Numbered from the stretch's first letter, positions 24,181 to 35,485 are shown. The stretch is 64,000 nt of DNA from Agrypnia vestita (GCA_016648135.1 JADDOH010000302.1:62001-126000); one strand, 5' to 3'. Program-made: numbers and translations. Notes: a model not told the origin generated them from the letters alone.

Positions 24181-25014
24181 TATTCTGATATCGGGGTTCG
24201 TCGTGTCACATTCTATTAATTATTATTTATGTACTTTTCGGTCCGTGGTGGTAGAAACTTATCGTTATAATCTATACATGTCTTTGTTCATATTAATAAT
24301 AATAATAATTCAACTTGTTGAGAATAGATTCTCACCTCGCCATATAGATATATATATACATATAAGTGAAAATAGAAAAACCAATAACAGACATACAATT
24401 AGAAAAATAAATACAAACATGTCTAAATTAAAAATAGAAAGTAGAAAACAATAAAAATAGATAAATACATAAAAAAAATAATGGAGAAACAATATACATA
24501 TTATAATTGTACATACAAAAAATAAACAGAACAATGTACATTTTATAATTGTCTTAACTTAATTTGGAATGTATTTAGCAAAAAATATGTTTTTTTAATA
24601 TTTTGTCACAGAGTATAAAATTGTGAAGAGAAAAACAAAATCCTTTTTTATGAGAGGGGATTAGGTTTATTTAAGATACATTTTACTGCAGTTAAAGTAT
24701 TTATTATTGCATGATCAAATACCCTAGTAAACATAACAACAATACAACAAATAAAAAAGATACTGTTTTTTAAATGTCATATGTATGCAAGTATGTATGT
24801 ATATGTATATATTTGTGTATGTTTATTCATGCTGATTTATATTGACATATTTATTGTATACCGTCATCTTGTTATATATAAGGTCTTTTTTATTGTAATA
24901 GGTTAAGATTAATTTCATTATAGTAGTCGTTCTATTAAAATAATAAATAAATTAATACAACTTTAAAAGAATTGATAAAGTGTGGATTTGACGTGTGTAT
25001 GTGTGGATGGACGG
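24181..25014. other. AT-rich stretch with simple repeats
   Basis: Holds an (AAT)n tract at about 24,295-24,310, a (TA)n tract at 24,347-24,360, and tatg-rich repeats at 24,780-24,825. No gene recognised; Ile- and Phe-rich frames on both strands are composition artefacts. Confidence 0.45.
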
Positions 25015-25260
25015 TACGTGGAAAATGACGGTGGAATTAGTGAACGTTGCATTGTGTAACGTGATTACTCAAGTACAGCTAAAAAACCCTACAAATACTT
25101 TCATACAAATATTCCGTATAAATAAGTTTGTCTCTGTGAGACTTCTTTAATTTATCTTATTAATGATTCCTTTCAAATACTTCCATACAAATATTCCGTA
25201 TGAATAGGTTTGTCTCTGTGAGACTTCTTTAATTTATCTTATTAATGATTATCCATCCGT
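25015..25260 (-). repeat. Foldback family A fragment with an 82-bp tandem duplication
   Basis: A unit starting caaatacttt at 25,092 is repeated from 25,174 (caaatacttc), both containing atacaaatattccgtat, then gtttgtctctgtgagacttc and tttaatttatcttatt. On the minus strand the text aagtctcacagagacaaac plus acaatgcaacgttcacta identifies it as family A. Confidence 0.75.
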
Positions 25261-26089
25261 GCACAAAATACAGTATTTATGTTCTTAGAATATACATATT
25301 CTGAAACTAAAATAAATAAAAAATATTTAAAAATGCATTGAACAGAAAATACGTCTAAGATTTCTGTGATTTTTATTTATTTTGCGACCCACCTTAACAT
25401 TATGGTCAATATGCGATTTGCATCATAACTTTGCGGTTGAATCCTTGCATTTTTAATGTTGCCCGCGAAATAATATTGATTGATTATTGTGTCCGAATTA
25501 CAGGCTGCCAAGGAAGGTCTACATGGACTCAACATCGGAACTGAAATTCCAAGACACAAACAACATTCAAGGTAAGTTTCACTTACATTTTCCAGTTCTC
25601 AGTAATAATAACTGACGATAATAATTGTTGCTGTCCATCTTTCATTAAAAAAATGATATACTCGTATCTAAATTTATTTGTTATTTTTTTTAACAATGTG
25701 CATTGTTTTATCCGCTAATTTTCTTTGATTCAGACTTTTTAGGGAAAGGTTATTATATTGTGTATTTATTATAATTCATTGTCTACATGTTAATTGCGAA
25801 TTTTATGCGATGTTTGCAGCGTTTAATGAATGTATGTTATTTTTTTACTAATGTCTTAAATCCATCCTAAAATAGACCCAAAATACTTGGAATGGTTTCT
25901 TAGTTGGTAATAATTTAAATATTTACTTATTTATCGTATATGTAAATTGACAAAAAAATAAAAATTCATAAAATTTTCTCTGTGTTTATAAGATAATATT
26001 CAATACTAATTTACATAGATGTTCTTAAAGATTTTGAATACTTTTTAAAATGTTTGTTACCAAATCTTTGTTAAAAAAGAAAATACAAT
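25261..26089. other. AT-rich stretch, no gene seen
   Basis: A 60-codon minus-strand frame (25,559-25,377) contains no motif I recognise. Nothing else recognised. Confidence 0.4.
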
Positions 26090-26660
26090 TTACGTAAGCT
26101 TTCCAGATGCCAATTTTCGAAGGGGTGGATCGTCGCCCCAAGTGTTAGTGCCGCAGTCGGATCCGCTCCGCGCGACCTCCGAACAATTGTGCGCAACTGC
26201 CGCCGTATTATTAACATGTACATAAACATATTTGCGAAAACATTTCTTTGGCTGCGCTGCTTTGAATTGTCCTGAAATATTCACATTTTCATCTGTGGCG
26301 ACAAAGACCGAATCTGGTGGCACGTTTTCGATTTATATTCCGTCACCATTGCAGCGAGCGACAAAGGTGTCTTTTTTACGTCAGCGCGAAATACGTTTAT
26401 TTTTCAGCTTTTCTGTGTTTTTATATTTAATCCCGGCATCGACGTTTTCTTATCTCTCCCGAGAGTACCGCCGGGAAGTGAGGAAAGCCCGCGTTGCATT
26501 TTCACTTTCGAAAGTGTTTCGACGCGAGGATAAATTATCATTTGTAGAAAATTTCTTCGAAACATCTATATTTTCTCTCGCCGTAAATTATAAAGGGTGC
26601 AAAACGAATTACCGCCCAATGCTTAATATTTTTGCAAAAGTTTGCAGGAACAAGCTATTT
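26090..26660. other. GC-richer island, possibly regulatory or an unrecognised exon
   Basis: A CpG-bearing block (cagtcggatccgctccgcgc near 26,154) with open frames on both strands: plus-strand 143 codons at 26,232-26,663 and minus-strand 77 codons at 26,323-26,090. Neither shows a domain I recognise. The long plus frame has low-complexity Phe/Ser/Arg content more like chance openness in less AT-rich DNA than a conserved protein. A conserved non-coding element is the likelier reading, unproven. Confidence 0.3.
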
Positions 26661-28333
26661 TAAACTTTTTACTCCAAATTTCCGTAATTATAATGAATGA
26701 TAAAGCTTTTAGAGGAAGGAAAGATTCATCTTGGAACTTTTTCTACTGGTGATTACTTCTGAATTTTGATGTTTAATGTGGTGAAAATAAACCGTTTTCA
26801 TACATTTACGTTATTCTTCGAAGTTTGCAAAAAATGCTTACATTCTTCTGTGATATATTTGAGCATTTAAATAAGCCTAGTATTTTTAAAGAAATTCTGA
26901 ATGTTCTTAATTTTTTTTCTCAACAGAATTAGAATAAGAACGCTTATCCATATTTAATAGAGAACTTATTGTCGCGTTTCAAAGGTGGGGGGAATTGTCA
27001 TAAAAGTGTTTGTATTATATAAATTTTATATTAGAAAAGTGAAAAATGATATAGTGTTATAAAAATACAATTTATCTGTAAACATTAGATTATGTTACAA
27101 AAATTAAGAAGGTATTGTATAATAATAACATTTTAATTTATAATAATTTTCGATATTTTTATCAAAGCGTTGTTTAGGTTGATTTTTTGAGTAGATTTTT
27201 CATTTACGTAGATTATCTGGAAATCAAGTCGAAATTAAACAAAATAAACAGTAGCGGTGCTTTCTGAATAATTTACTGTTTTCCATTTTATTACAAAAAT
27301 CTATTATATGAATTAGGGAACATCATGAGTAAAGCGGCTTAAGAAAAACATAGGAAAAATAAACGGACATAGACGGAGAAAGAAATAAACGGAAACTTAT
27401 TATGCATTATGCTTGTAAATTATAATATTTTAATGAATTCGCATTTTTAATTTGCAATAACGAATAAAGAACATACTTCCTTAATAATAAAAATAAACCA
27501 GATAAATCACTTAGAAAGGTCCAAAAATATATAGACTTTTTTCTAATGTAAGCCTAAGTAATATAAAAAATTATAACTATGTCTCGGTTGGTAAAACAAT
27601 CTACCGGAAATATGAAATTTTGTATTCGAGTCCTGGTGATAACTGTATTTTTTCTAGTGACTAATATTTGTATTTTTAAGTGTTCCTTATTAAACGATGC
27701 ATTGTTATTGTGATAAAATTGCTGAAAACCTTAAATTATTACAAATTGAAACATTCAAGTGCACACACTTACCAACCACCCAGTAACCGATAAAACCACC
27801 CAATTTTAAAATGTTAAATAAAACGATAGACATGTTAAAATGTGGCCTTTTTTCTGTGAGCTTTATTCGTTGGAATAATCGCGTAAACCTTATCCAATTC
27901 TCGCGTTTTCACCTTCCCCCAATACACTCGAAAATTGCCGTCGATTTAAATTTTTCTTGAACTCCGCCGTCCTGAGATATCATCCACGCTCGATACAAAG
28001 GCGCATTCACCAGAAATCGAATGGCACACGAAAGCGAGTACTCCCAGACTTATCGATTCTCCGCTGCGCCTACTGCGGAAACGGAAAACTAGGGATGTTA
28101 TTGTTCAGTGGAAATACGATTCGCTTATTACGCAATCTTTACGCGTGGCTAAATATAAAAGTTCACATTCTGACAATATAAAAATACGAGTTACGCTTTT
28201 TAAGTAACATAATACGTTTACGCGTTTGCTGAAATATATTAATTTCGAGTTTTTTTGTAGGATATTTTAAAACACGTTCATGAATGCTAATAAAAACGAG
28301 AAAACAGTTTTCTTGCAGTGTTAATATATTCAA
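26661..28333. other. AT-rich stretch with a GC-richer patch at 27,860-28,180
   Basis: The patch has a 74-codon plus-strand frame (27,957-28,181) without recognisable motifs. The remainder is AT-rich and featureless. Confidence 0.35.
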
Positions 28334-28757
28334 AATATTGATTGTATTATTTGTATGTATCTACTTATATTATTTGATTTATTACAAAAAATTATAAAAA
28401 CCTTTCCATCGTCAGGGTGTTTTACAAATGTCAAAATGAATTGTATTTTTTTTTGTTTTTCTAAACTATTTGAAAAATTATTTTTAAATATCATTGTTAA
28501 TGTTCTTGATTACTCGCAATTATTGGAAACATTTTTAACTACTAGCCCAATTTTAGAATTTTTAGAAATGTTTCCAATTTGCGAGAAATCAAGAACTTAA
28601 AACAACAATAATAATTTAAAATAATTTATCAAATAATTTAGAAAAACAAAGAACATTATTCATTTTGATCCTGACGATGGAAAGGTTTTTCCGAAACATG
28701 TAGGTGTAATTAATCAAATAATATAAGTAGATACATACAAATAATACAATCAATGTT
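28334..28757 (+). repeat. Long foldback element, type P copy 2
   Basis: Nearly the whole 424 bp is one inverted repeat. Outer arms match the copy at 13,951-14,152 (aatattgattgtattatttg left; its complement right). Further in, cctttccatcgtcagg (left) pairs with cctgacgatggaaagg (28,670-28,685), and near the centre gttcttgattactcgc pairs with gcgagaaatcaagaac. The right arm holds CTGACGA (28,671-28,677), one T, a perfect GGAAA-GGTT-TTTCC hairpin and GAAAC (28,693-28,697). Open frames here are by-products of the palindrome. Confidence 0.8.
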
Positions 28758-29171
28758 TAAAAAATGTCAATCTACAATGTTGCTGAATCAATTAAAAAAT
28801 TAATATATTCAAGCAATATTTAAAAAATAAGTTAAATGATATTTCATTAACACTAAAAAAAAATGCTCGTATCACTCTGCACACAAAATATTTTTCTGGC
28901 TTGTTCCATTCCACCTCGCATACAGACCATTGTATTTTATGTTGTGTTGGTCTCTTCAAACTACATATGAATATTTCAAATCCAGAGTGTATTTTGTGAA
29001 AATATTTCATCTCTACATCCCTGCTGCCTCCACCCACGAACGCAATATAAAATTTAAAATATAATAATAATAATTTTCTAATTTTTTTTCCTGAGATGTC
29101 TTTCACATTTAAGAATGAAATATATATATTTTCAAATTTATTTGAATTATTATGAAATAAGGACACACGCA
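28758..29171. other. AT-rich stretch with an unsupported 126-codon frame
   Basis: A minus-strand frame (29,172-28,792) is open for 126 codons but rich in Phe, Ile, Lys and Asn, with no domain I recognise. I do not call it a gene. Confidence 0.35.
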
Positions 29172-29368
29172 ATGTAGATGGATGTAGTAGGTGTAATAGT
29201 CATGACGCTCCGCCTAGTAATCTGGTGGTTGGTGTTTCGAGCCCCATTCCAGATCATCAGAAAGTTAGTCCTATTTTCATAACACAAGCGTTAAGCTTAT
29301 TTTGAAAATTGTAAGAATTTCGATGCTACACGTATTCCATGTTCGCATCTCTATTTTATTTTATTTAA
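29172..29368 (+). mobile_element. tRNA-derived SINE, family 1, copy 2 (divergent head)
   Basis: Head with a B-box-like gtttcgagcccc (29,234-29,245), then the family body cagaaagttagtcctatttt, then acacaagcgttaagctta and gttcgcatctctatttt at the end. The body matches copies at 20.6 and 41.3 kb closely. The first 55 or so bases (gtagtaggtgtaatagtcat, then gacgctccgcc) differ strongly from the tagcttgttggtcttgtgg head of the other two, suggesting a different tRNA-like head joined to the same body. Confidence 0.8.
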
Positions 29369-31132
29369 AACGATAAAAGTTAGTTTAATATGCTTCATAA
29401 TATTTTATGTATAATTTTTTAATATTTGGCATCGATTAAACTTATATTCCAGCATTTTTTACGTTTCATGAGGTGTCACAGAGAAATATATAAACAAAAT
29501 TGCGTTATCAACAACGTGTTGAAAATTACTTGGTGCTTTGATTATAGCTCAATGAATACCGCAAAATTATAATAAAAATTATTTTCGTTTCATCGCGGTA
29601 AGAATCTGCTTTTAGTTTGACAGTTTTCTTGGAAATATTTCCGAAAAATAACCTTAAATAGAATCTCTAGAAAGAATTAAAACAACAAAAATATTATAAA
29701 TAACATACGAAATCAAAAATTCTACACACAGATATAATCCTTCTCGAATTTTCTTTTAACCAGCCTAAAAATAAGCATTTTTTGGAACGTAGTTTTTTAG
29801 CTTCGTGTGCCACTCGTACAAATCGTGAAAAATCGGCTTACATAACGTTGTTTATTTGGTTGTGATTCATAAAATCTCTATCCTATAAAAATACGCTTGA
29901 AGTTGTCACAGTTGATTCATTACAAAGTCTAATGCAGAACATTTTTTTATTTTTACTCCCCGTTACTTTGTCAAGTATCGTATAACGGTCCCATTAACGA
30001 TTTCACCCTACAATATTGTAAGCTTTATTGCGATTCATCACCATTGATTAATAATGACAAAGTTTCATGCCATGCAGATGTGTCAATTTCTTGTTTTACA
30101 TAAACGATAAGCCAATTCAAAATACGAAAAATGAACATGGAATAAAAAGTACAGTCACACAACATTTTAAATGTATCCAATTTTATGCTCAATTTGTCAA
30201 AGCTTCTAGATTGCTTAAGAAACAAGAAATACAACATGAAGGATACGTAGACGAAGTTGTGGATCTAAACATTATATAAATTTTACTTGGGAAAATTGAA
30301 AAATAAAATAAAGAACTTATTTATATAATTAATAATGACACCACTAAATTTTTTTTAAAAGATATCTTAAAAATATTTACAATTCATTTGCTAATATTAT
30401 TTTTACAATTATTTTGGTGTTTTTGAAGAAGAAGTTAAAAACTTATTGTTTATATTTTTTCGAGCCTAAGTAAAAATCTTTTTATACACATTTTGTCCTT
30501 TTTAACACATCTCAGACTGAGTGCTGTTTAGTTTGGGATTCCGTTTGTGAATACGTCAGTAATGTCGTCCAAAATTCACATTCCAGAACTGTTTCCACAG
30601 TAAAGAAATTTACTTGATAGAATATCAATCTTTTTTCTTCTTAAGTTCAGGCATCGGCTTACGTTTCCCGCCCTCCGAGTACCCCAGTTAGCGATTTGAT
30701 TAAGGCACAGCCGCATGACTTATTTTGCGCAGTTTTCCGGAAAAGGAAATAAAAACGAGTGTCTAGCTATTTCGGCTCCAGACTATGAAACTCTGGCATT
30801 ATAAGAGGAGCAGTACTTTTAATCAAACGACTCGACTTTTTTCTTGGTTTATTTTTATCGGAGGCAGCCTTATCTATTCGGGCGCCAAACCAATTCAGAC
30901 GAAATTTTCCCGTTTGTTAAAAAGACGTTCTCTGTTAAAGTGCATCATTCATCTTTTCCTCGTCTCCTTTTATTGCATCTCGAATACTTTCGATTGCTCT
31001 GCTATTTAAAGGGGGTTTGCGTTTCGATCAAAGAATGCCTTCGAAATACGTCGTAGACAGGTATTTTCTGATAAAATAATAATTCACAGTATAATAAAAA
31101 TAATCCGAACGAAAAATTTTTTTTTCTTTTAA
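29369..31132. other. AT-rich stretch; GC-richer patch 30,540-31,060
   Basis: The patch (ccgccctccgagtacccc near 30,669; cggctccagactatgaaa near 30,774) carries two overlapping plus-strand frames of 70-74 codons with no recognised motif. It may be a conserved non-coding element. The rest is AT-rich. Confidence 0.35.
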
Positions 31133-31139
31133 TTATAAG

Positions 31140-31480
31140 TTGGTAGGAATAAAATTTTTCAAAAATTTACGTACCGGATAAAAAGCGTAATATTGTTTAA
31201 AAATCACTACGGGATGGTTGAAAATATTTTTATTTTTTACCATACTATCTTTAGAGCTGAGAATTTTTTTCCAATGACGTTTCAAAGCCGATATCAGATT
31301 CGTCAAGGTTCTCAAAAATCAGCGTCGCTCGAGTAAATTTTTTCTTTTTTAAATTTTTTTGAGGGTGGGAAAGAAATGAAAATCTGATGGTGCTACATCA
31401 GGTGAATTAAACAAATGGTTCATTAATCGAAAGCATGCTTTTGTTTGAAGCCAGAAAGCCTAATTCTTCAGAAAACATGG
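31140..31480 (-). pseudogene. Mariner-like transposase C-terminal relic
   Basis: The minus strand at about 31,420-31,355 reads HLFNSPDVAPSDFHFF followed by PTLKK, matching the mariner transposase block around the third catalytic Asp (SPDLAPSD followed by aromatic residues). Downstream (31,315-31,133) an open frame containing LISALKRHWKK could be the continuation. The earlier catalytic Asp blocks and terminal repeats were not found. Stops and a frameshift show decay. Confidence 0.65.
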
Positions 31481-33258
31481 TGTCCGCTTTTTACAAGCAA
31501 ATGCTTTCAATCACGTGGGTTCTTGGTTGGTGTTTGTTAATGTTTCTGACATTATTATTTTTGATGGAACAGACTTTAAAACTGTTAAAGTAATTTCCTT
31601 AATAAAAAAACAGTCATCAAAGTGAAAGAAATTTCTAAGTCGTGTCGTTGAGATTAATATTATTTTTGATAATTGTAAATTGGGCTCGTCTAGTTTTCAA
31701 GGCTGCTATTTTTTTAGAACACCCTTGTAATATATTGGCAGATAAAAAATACACATATGACAGTATTAAAAGTCAATTAAAATATTCCTACTCCCGGTCC
31801 CCGAAAAAATGTTTTGATAACAAATTTTTATTTTTAAGCTATCCGTAATATATATGAAAATTTTACTTATACTGTATTCCGTGCGTGTACTTTTATAAGC
31901 CCGTAGTACTTTATTTTAACGTGGAAATGTTGTTTTGGAACCCAAAAAAACATATTAATATTAGCACGCAATTTGGGCATTTATTAATGTTCACGATTTT
32001 CATAAGTGGTGGCTATGAATTTCAATTACATATGCCAGCAAAATTACCGTGCGTAGTTAAAACAATATTTAAGATAATATTTTTATGATAACAACTACTT
32101 CTTGCCTCTGTTTTAGTTGTATTTAGTAGACAAAAATGAGTGCCTTTTTGCTACGCAAATACATTGTTATGCCTCTATTAGCCTAAATACTAAACCATTA
32201 CAATTTGTAAATTCAATTTCTTTGCAATAATTTGGTGTTGATGTTGTTATAACCTATGAGAAATATTTTCTATTATATTTTATTAGAAAAACACTTCGAA
32301 GTAATAGGATTCACAACGCGTTGTACTATTATATTTTGATATTTTTTCGTTTACATATTTTTTTATATCATCACCATAATATTAATCCCTTTATTTGGAT
32401 TATCTGTTCTACCAAGTGATATTAAATTTGGAAAAATAGAATCTTTGGAAAGAAATAAAACAAGAAAAATATTATAAATAACCAATTAAATTAATCCAGA
32501 AACATTTCAAGAATATTTAAAATAAACAATTTAGTCTGGTTCTGACTACTATGGTTCTTACCACAGACATCTAAAACAATACTAAATGTTTGTCTAAACT
32601 TTTGTATAATTATTTTTAAGATGTGAGAAAATTTAAATAAATTTAACATTTAATCAAAATTTTGCTCAGTTGTGCACTCTAGGATCCAATCCAGCACTTC
32701 AGATATCGCATCCTTCACTACTTGGGCTAAATTACGGATATAAAATTACTTACCAATAGCGATTCACAACCTTTTTGGTGTCACGGAACACAAGTCAAAT
32801 CATTGAATTTTCGAAGGACCTCTCAAGAACCTACCTACCTATATAAAGATGTAAAGGGTATAAAATATATATTGCATGTTCATAGTTTTAATATAATTTG
32901 TTAAAAAAGACATTGTAAATATTTTTAAAACAAGGCTTTTCGTGATAACATTTATAATAGAGAAAAATTATGACGACAGCCATCTTTCGCAATTGGTAAA
33001 TATATTTTTCTTCAATTAATTTTATTTGTAGTAAAAAGATTGATCTGAATAGTCTACTTAGTACATGGATGAAGGTTAACTGGAAATAATAATCAGAGTC
33101 GCATTTTGTCTATTTTAAACATTAATTTTATTGAAGTTAATGTCATTTATTTAAGATTCAAGGAAATAAAAATCGCCCTTAATAACCATGTTATCGGAGA
33201 ACAACTTTTATAAAAAATCTAAAGAACATATGTATTACAAATTTTCAATGTGTGGAAA
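31481..33258. other. AT-rich stretch, no gene seen
   Basis: No feature recognised; 67-68-codon plus-strand frames (31,642-31,848; 31,885-32,088) show no motif. Confidence 0.4.
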
Positions 33259-33548
33259 AATATTCTGATTTTCTCTATCCGTCAGCGCAAGGTTCCCGAT
33301 CCTTTGGTGACGTCTCCTATCTTTGCCTCTTATTTTCTCACTGTAGTGATCTTTCTTTCCTCAAGAGAATCCATGCGTCAATTCGTTCCGTGAAATTCAC
33401 AAGATGGCACCACGTCCCGTTGCCCTTCAGGTGTTTGATTAATTTTACTACAATATTTTGCGGCACTGGTGAACCAATCCCTGCTGGGAACCCATTTGAT
33501 TGCTCTGGAAAAAAGGGAGACATCTATTTCAGAGGTACAGCACGATAA
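33259..33548. other. GC-richer island with frames open on both strands
   Basis: One plus-strand (98 codons) and two minus-strand frames overlap, which argues that none is selected. Less AT-biased than flanks; possible conserved non-coding sequence. Confidence 0.3.
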
Positions 33549-33846
33549 AATGAAATAAAACTTACGGTAACGGCAAAAAACATTCAATTGACTTTATTGC
33601 AATTTTATATTATATTATTTTAGTAAAGTGCTTTTAAGAAGAGGCATTTTGTTTTTCGAATTTTCCCGGCGACATTTGAGCTAATTTGAGCTAGTTTGGT
33701 TTCACTACAGTATACTTGTGCCAGAACAATGCTTGTAAGTTGTACAAATTTATTTCAAAAATCGTGGTACCATAATCATATTCAAACGTATTAAGGAATA
33801 AAACGATATTTGCAATAATGCCAAAACCATAGCCACCAATACGATT

Positions 33847-33858
33847 TTCATGTATTTC
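33847..33858 (+). repeat. 12-bp target-site duplication, left copy
   Basis: TTCATGTATTTC, repeated exactly at 34,073-34,084, brackets the inverted-dimer element. Confidence 0.75.
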
Positions 33859-34072
33859 TTAGGTTTTCAAGGCCACTCAGAATCTTCAAGTTTGTGTTTA
33901 TTGGGGTATTATGCCGTGTTGTTACGACCTTTCGGGCCGACATTTCGGAACCCATTGCAGGGTCCATCATTGACATCAGCCCTGATGATGGACCCTTCAA
34001 TGGGATCCGAAACGTCGGCCCGAAAGGTCGTTACAACACGGCATAATACCCCAGTAAACCCAAACTTGAATA
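33859..34072 (+). mobile_element. Inverted-dimer element with hammerhead-like motif (Penelope-like candidate)
   Basis: Two arms of about 90 bp face each other: ttcaagtttgtgtttattgg from 33,895 and its near-complement ending at 34,070, both continuing through tattatgccgtgttgt, gacctttcgggccgac and gggtccatcat. The loop is short, about 33,970-33,985. The right arm reads CTGATGA (33,982-33,988), T, a GGACCC/GGGATCC stem with one bulge, then GAAAC (34,009-34,013) and GTCGG. An exact 12-bp duplication flanks the insertion, as expected of target-primed retrotransposition. No protein is encoded. The box order resembles the hammerhead motifs of Penelope-like elements, but one extra T sits before the stem. 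Confidence 0.7.
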
Positions 34073-34084
34073 TTCATGTATTTC
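34073..34084 (+). repeat. 12-bp target-site duplication, right copy
   Basis: Second exact copy of TTCATGTATTTC. Confidence 0.75.
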
Positions 34085-34195
34085 ATTTCATTTAAAAGTT
34101 TTATGCCTCTAAAAACAGCCTTTACGTCTGGCATATTTATCCTGCGCACAAAAAAGACAAAATGCACCCTGTCCCTGTCTTTCCACCATTCACGG

Positions 34196-34755
34196 CTTGC
34201 AAAGACGAAGCAACCACCGAGGCCGTTTTTTGAATTTCAACCGCACCAGGATCCCGGGCGTCGCCGGGCGCGCGCCCCGCAATAATCGCCGGCCGCCCCT
34301 GCAGCATGACGCCCGACTTCCGCAAAAACATCCCCCGCGCCGCGAATCGCGACCCCTTTTCCCGCCGAAAGTTCGACTCGCGCGGATGCCTGTCGGCGCT
34401 GCGCCCGGCTTAAGTCGCCGGGCTTATCTTCACGGCCGCCGTAACTGCCCGGGCCGCCTCCAGATAAAATGGTGAGAAAGTTACAAGTTGGCCATTTGCA
34501 TAATTAATTTTAATAACATGCGCCGCCCCCGGCCCGGCGGGGAGAATTACACAAGGGCACTACATTTAGACAATTCGGCAAAACGTGTCCGTTGTCAAAA
34601 ACACGAATTCGCGCGCCACCCTCGTCTGCGCCCTCCTCCCCGCGCCCCGCCGCCGCATCCGGCCTAATGAAGTCGGCGATGTTCGAACTGCTTTTTTTTT
34701 TTGAGAAAATTTCAATTATTCATATTTAATCGTTTGAAACTCCGGCGGAAATCTG
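34196..34755. promoter_or_regulatory. CpG-rich block, candidate enhancer or promoter island
   Basis: The most GC-rich part of the window, with undepleted CpG (cgtcgccgggcgcgcgcccc near 34,259; gcgccccgccgccgcatccg near 34,641). Sharp AT-rich binding-site-like islands sit inside it: ATTTGCATAATTAA at 34,494-34,507 joins an octamer to a homeodomain core, and GATA-type words occur (ggcttatctt, 34,421; cagataaaat, 34,461). The 64-92-codon frames on both strands overlap each other and are by-products of GC content. It may be a regulatory element of a nearby gene outside the window; this is inference from composition and motifs. Confidence 0.45.
34494..34507 (+). promoter_or_regulatory. Octamer plus homeodomain-like site
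   Basis: ATTTGCAT (POU octamer consensus) runs directly into AATTAA followed by ttttaat, within CpG-rich sequence. The motif match is seen; occupancy is unknown. Confidence 0.4.
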
Positions 34756-34757
34756 TG

Positions 34758-35485
34758 CCGGTCGCAGAGTAGGAGCCGGCGACCGCCAGACTTACGTTAT
34801 AGCATCAAACCTGAATTTTTTTCCGTTCGTGTTCACTAGATTAGGTAGGAAGGTTTGGATATTATGACATTTGAGTTGGGGAGATTTTGGCAGGTGTCAG
34901 GTTATACATGTAAAAAAAAAAATGTGCAAGTTAAACTTTGTCAAAAAGAGCAAATAATTTTGTGGTGACATTATTAAATAATTCATACAAATATATTTTA
35001 TTTTCACCACTTTTGTATTGAAAAATATTAACATGTTTCAGAATCCATGGCCCCTTATTAGTATACAATTAAATCCTGATGAAGGGTCATGAAAGTAATA
35101 TATATATATATATAAGGGTATATGTAAGTAGAACGTTAAAATATTGTTGAACAGTGGCTCGGTTGAAATATATAAAATTCAGATTTCAGATACTATAACA
35201 TAAATAACATAATTATTTATAGCTTCAAAGTGTCTGGTAATGAATAATATAAGTGTATAGATAATAATAATAAGTATATAGTTATATTATCTTTTTTCTT
35301 ACTCATTTTTTTGTACCTGTATTACCGGTTAACTACCTGCCAAAATCCTCCGAACTCAAATGTCATAAAATAAAAACCTTCTTACCACTTTTTTTGATTT
35401 ACACTATTAAGTGTCCACGTAGAGAAAATATTTCATGTTTGATACTATAACATAACTCTGGCGATCGCTGATCGTACAGGGTTGA
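34758..35485. repeat. Long foldback element, family B copy 1
   Basis: Arms of about 150 bp: the left arm includes ggcgaccgccagacttacgt, then tatagcatcaaacctgaa, then tatgacatttgagtt and gattttggcagg. The right arm, read on the minus strand, has gcgatcgccagagttatg, tatagtatcaaacatgaa, tatgacatttgagttcgg and gattttggcagg. A (TA)n tract lies at 35,098-35,112 in the interior. A second copy is at 61,805-62,290. No open frame of note; likely a non-autonomous DNA element. Confidence 0.75.

Noticed and set aside
26232..26663. 143-codon plus-strand frame in a GC-richer island
   Set aside because: No motif recognised, with a competing minus-strand frame overlapping its start; could be a real exon but unsupported.
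28792..29172. 126-codon minus-strand frame between a foldback and a SINE
   Set aside because: AT-driven composition, no motif, and overlap with the start of the SINE.
34137..34475. Overlapping 64-92-codon frames on both strands in the CpG-rich block
   Set aside because: Frames overlap on both strands and reflect scarcity of AT-rich stop codons; no family resemblance.
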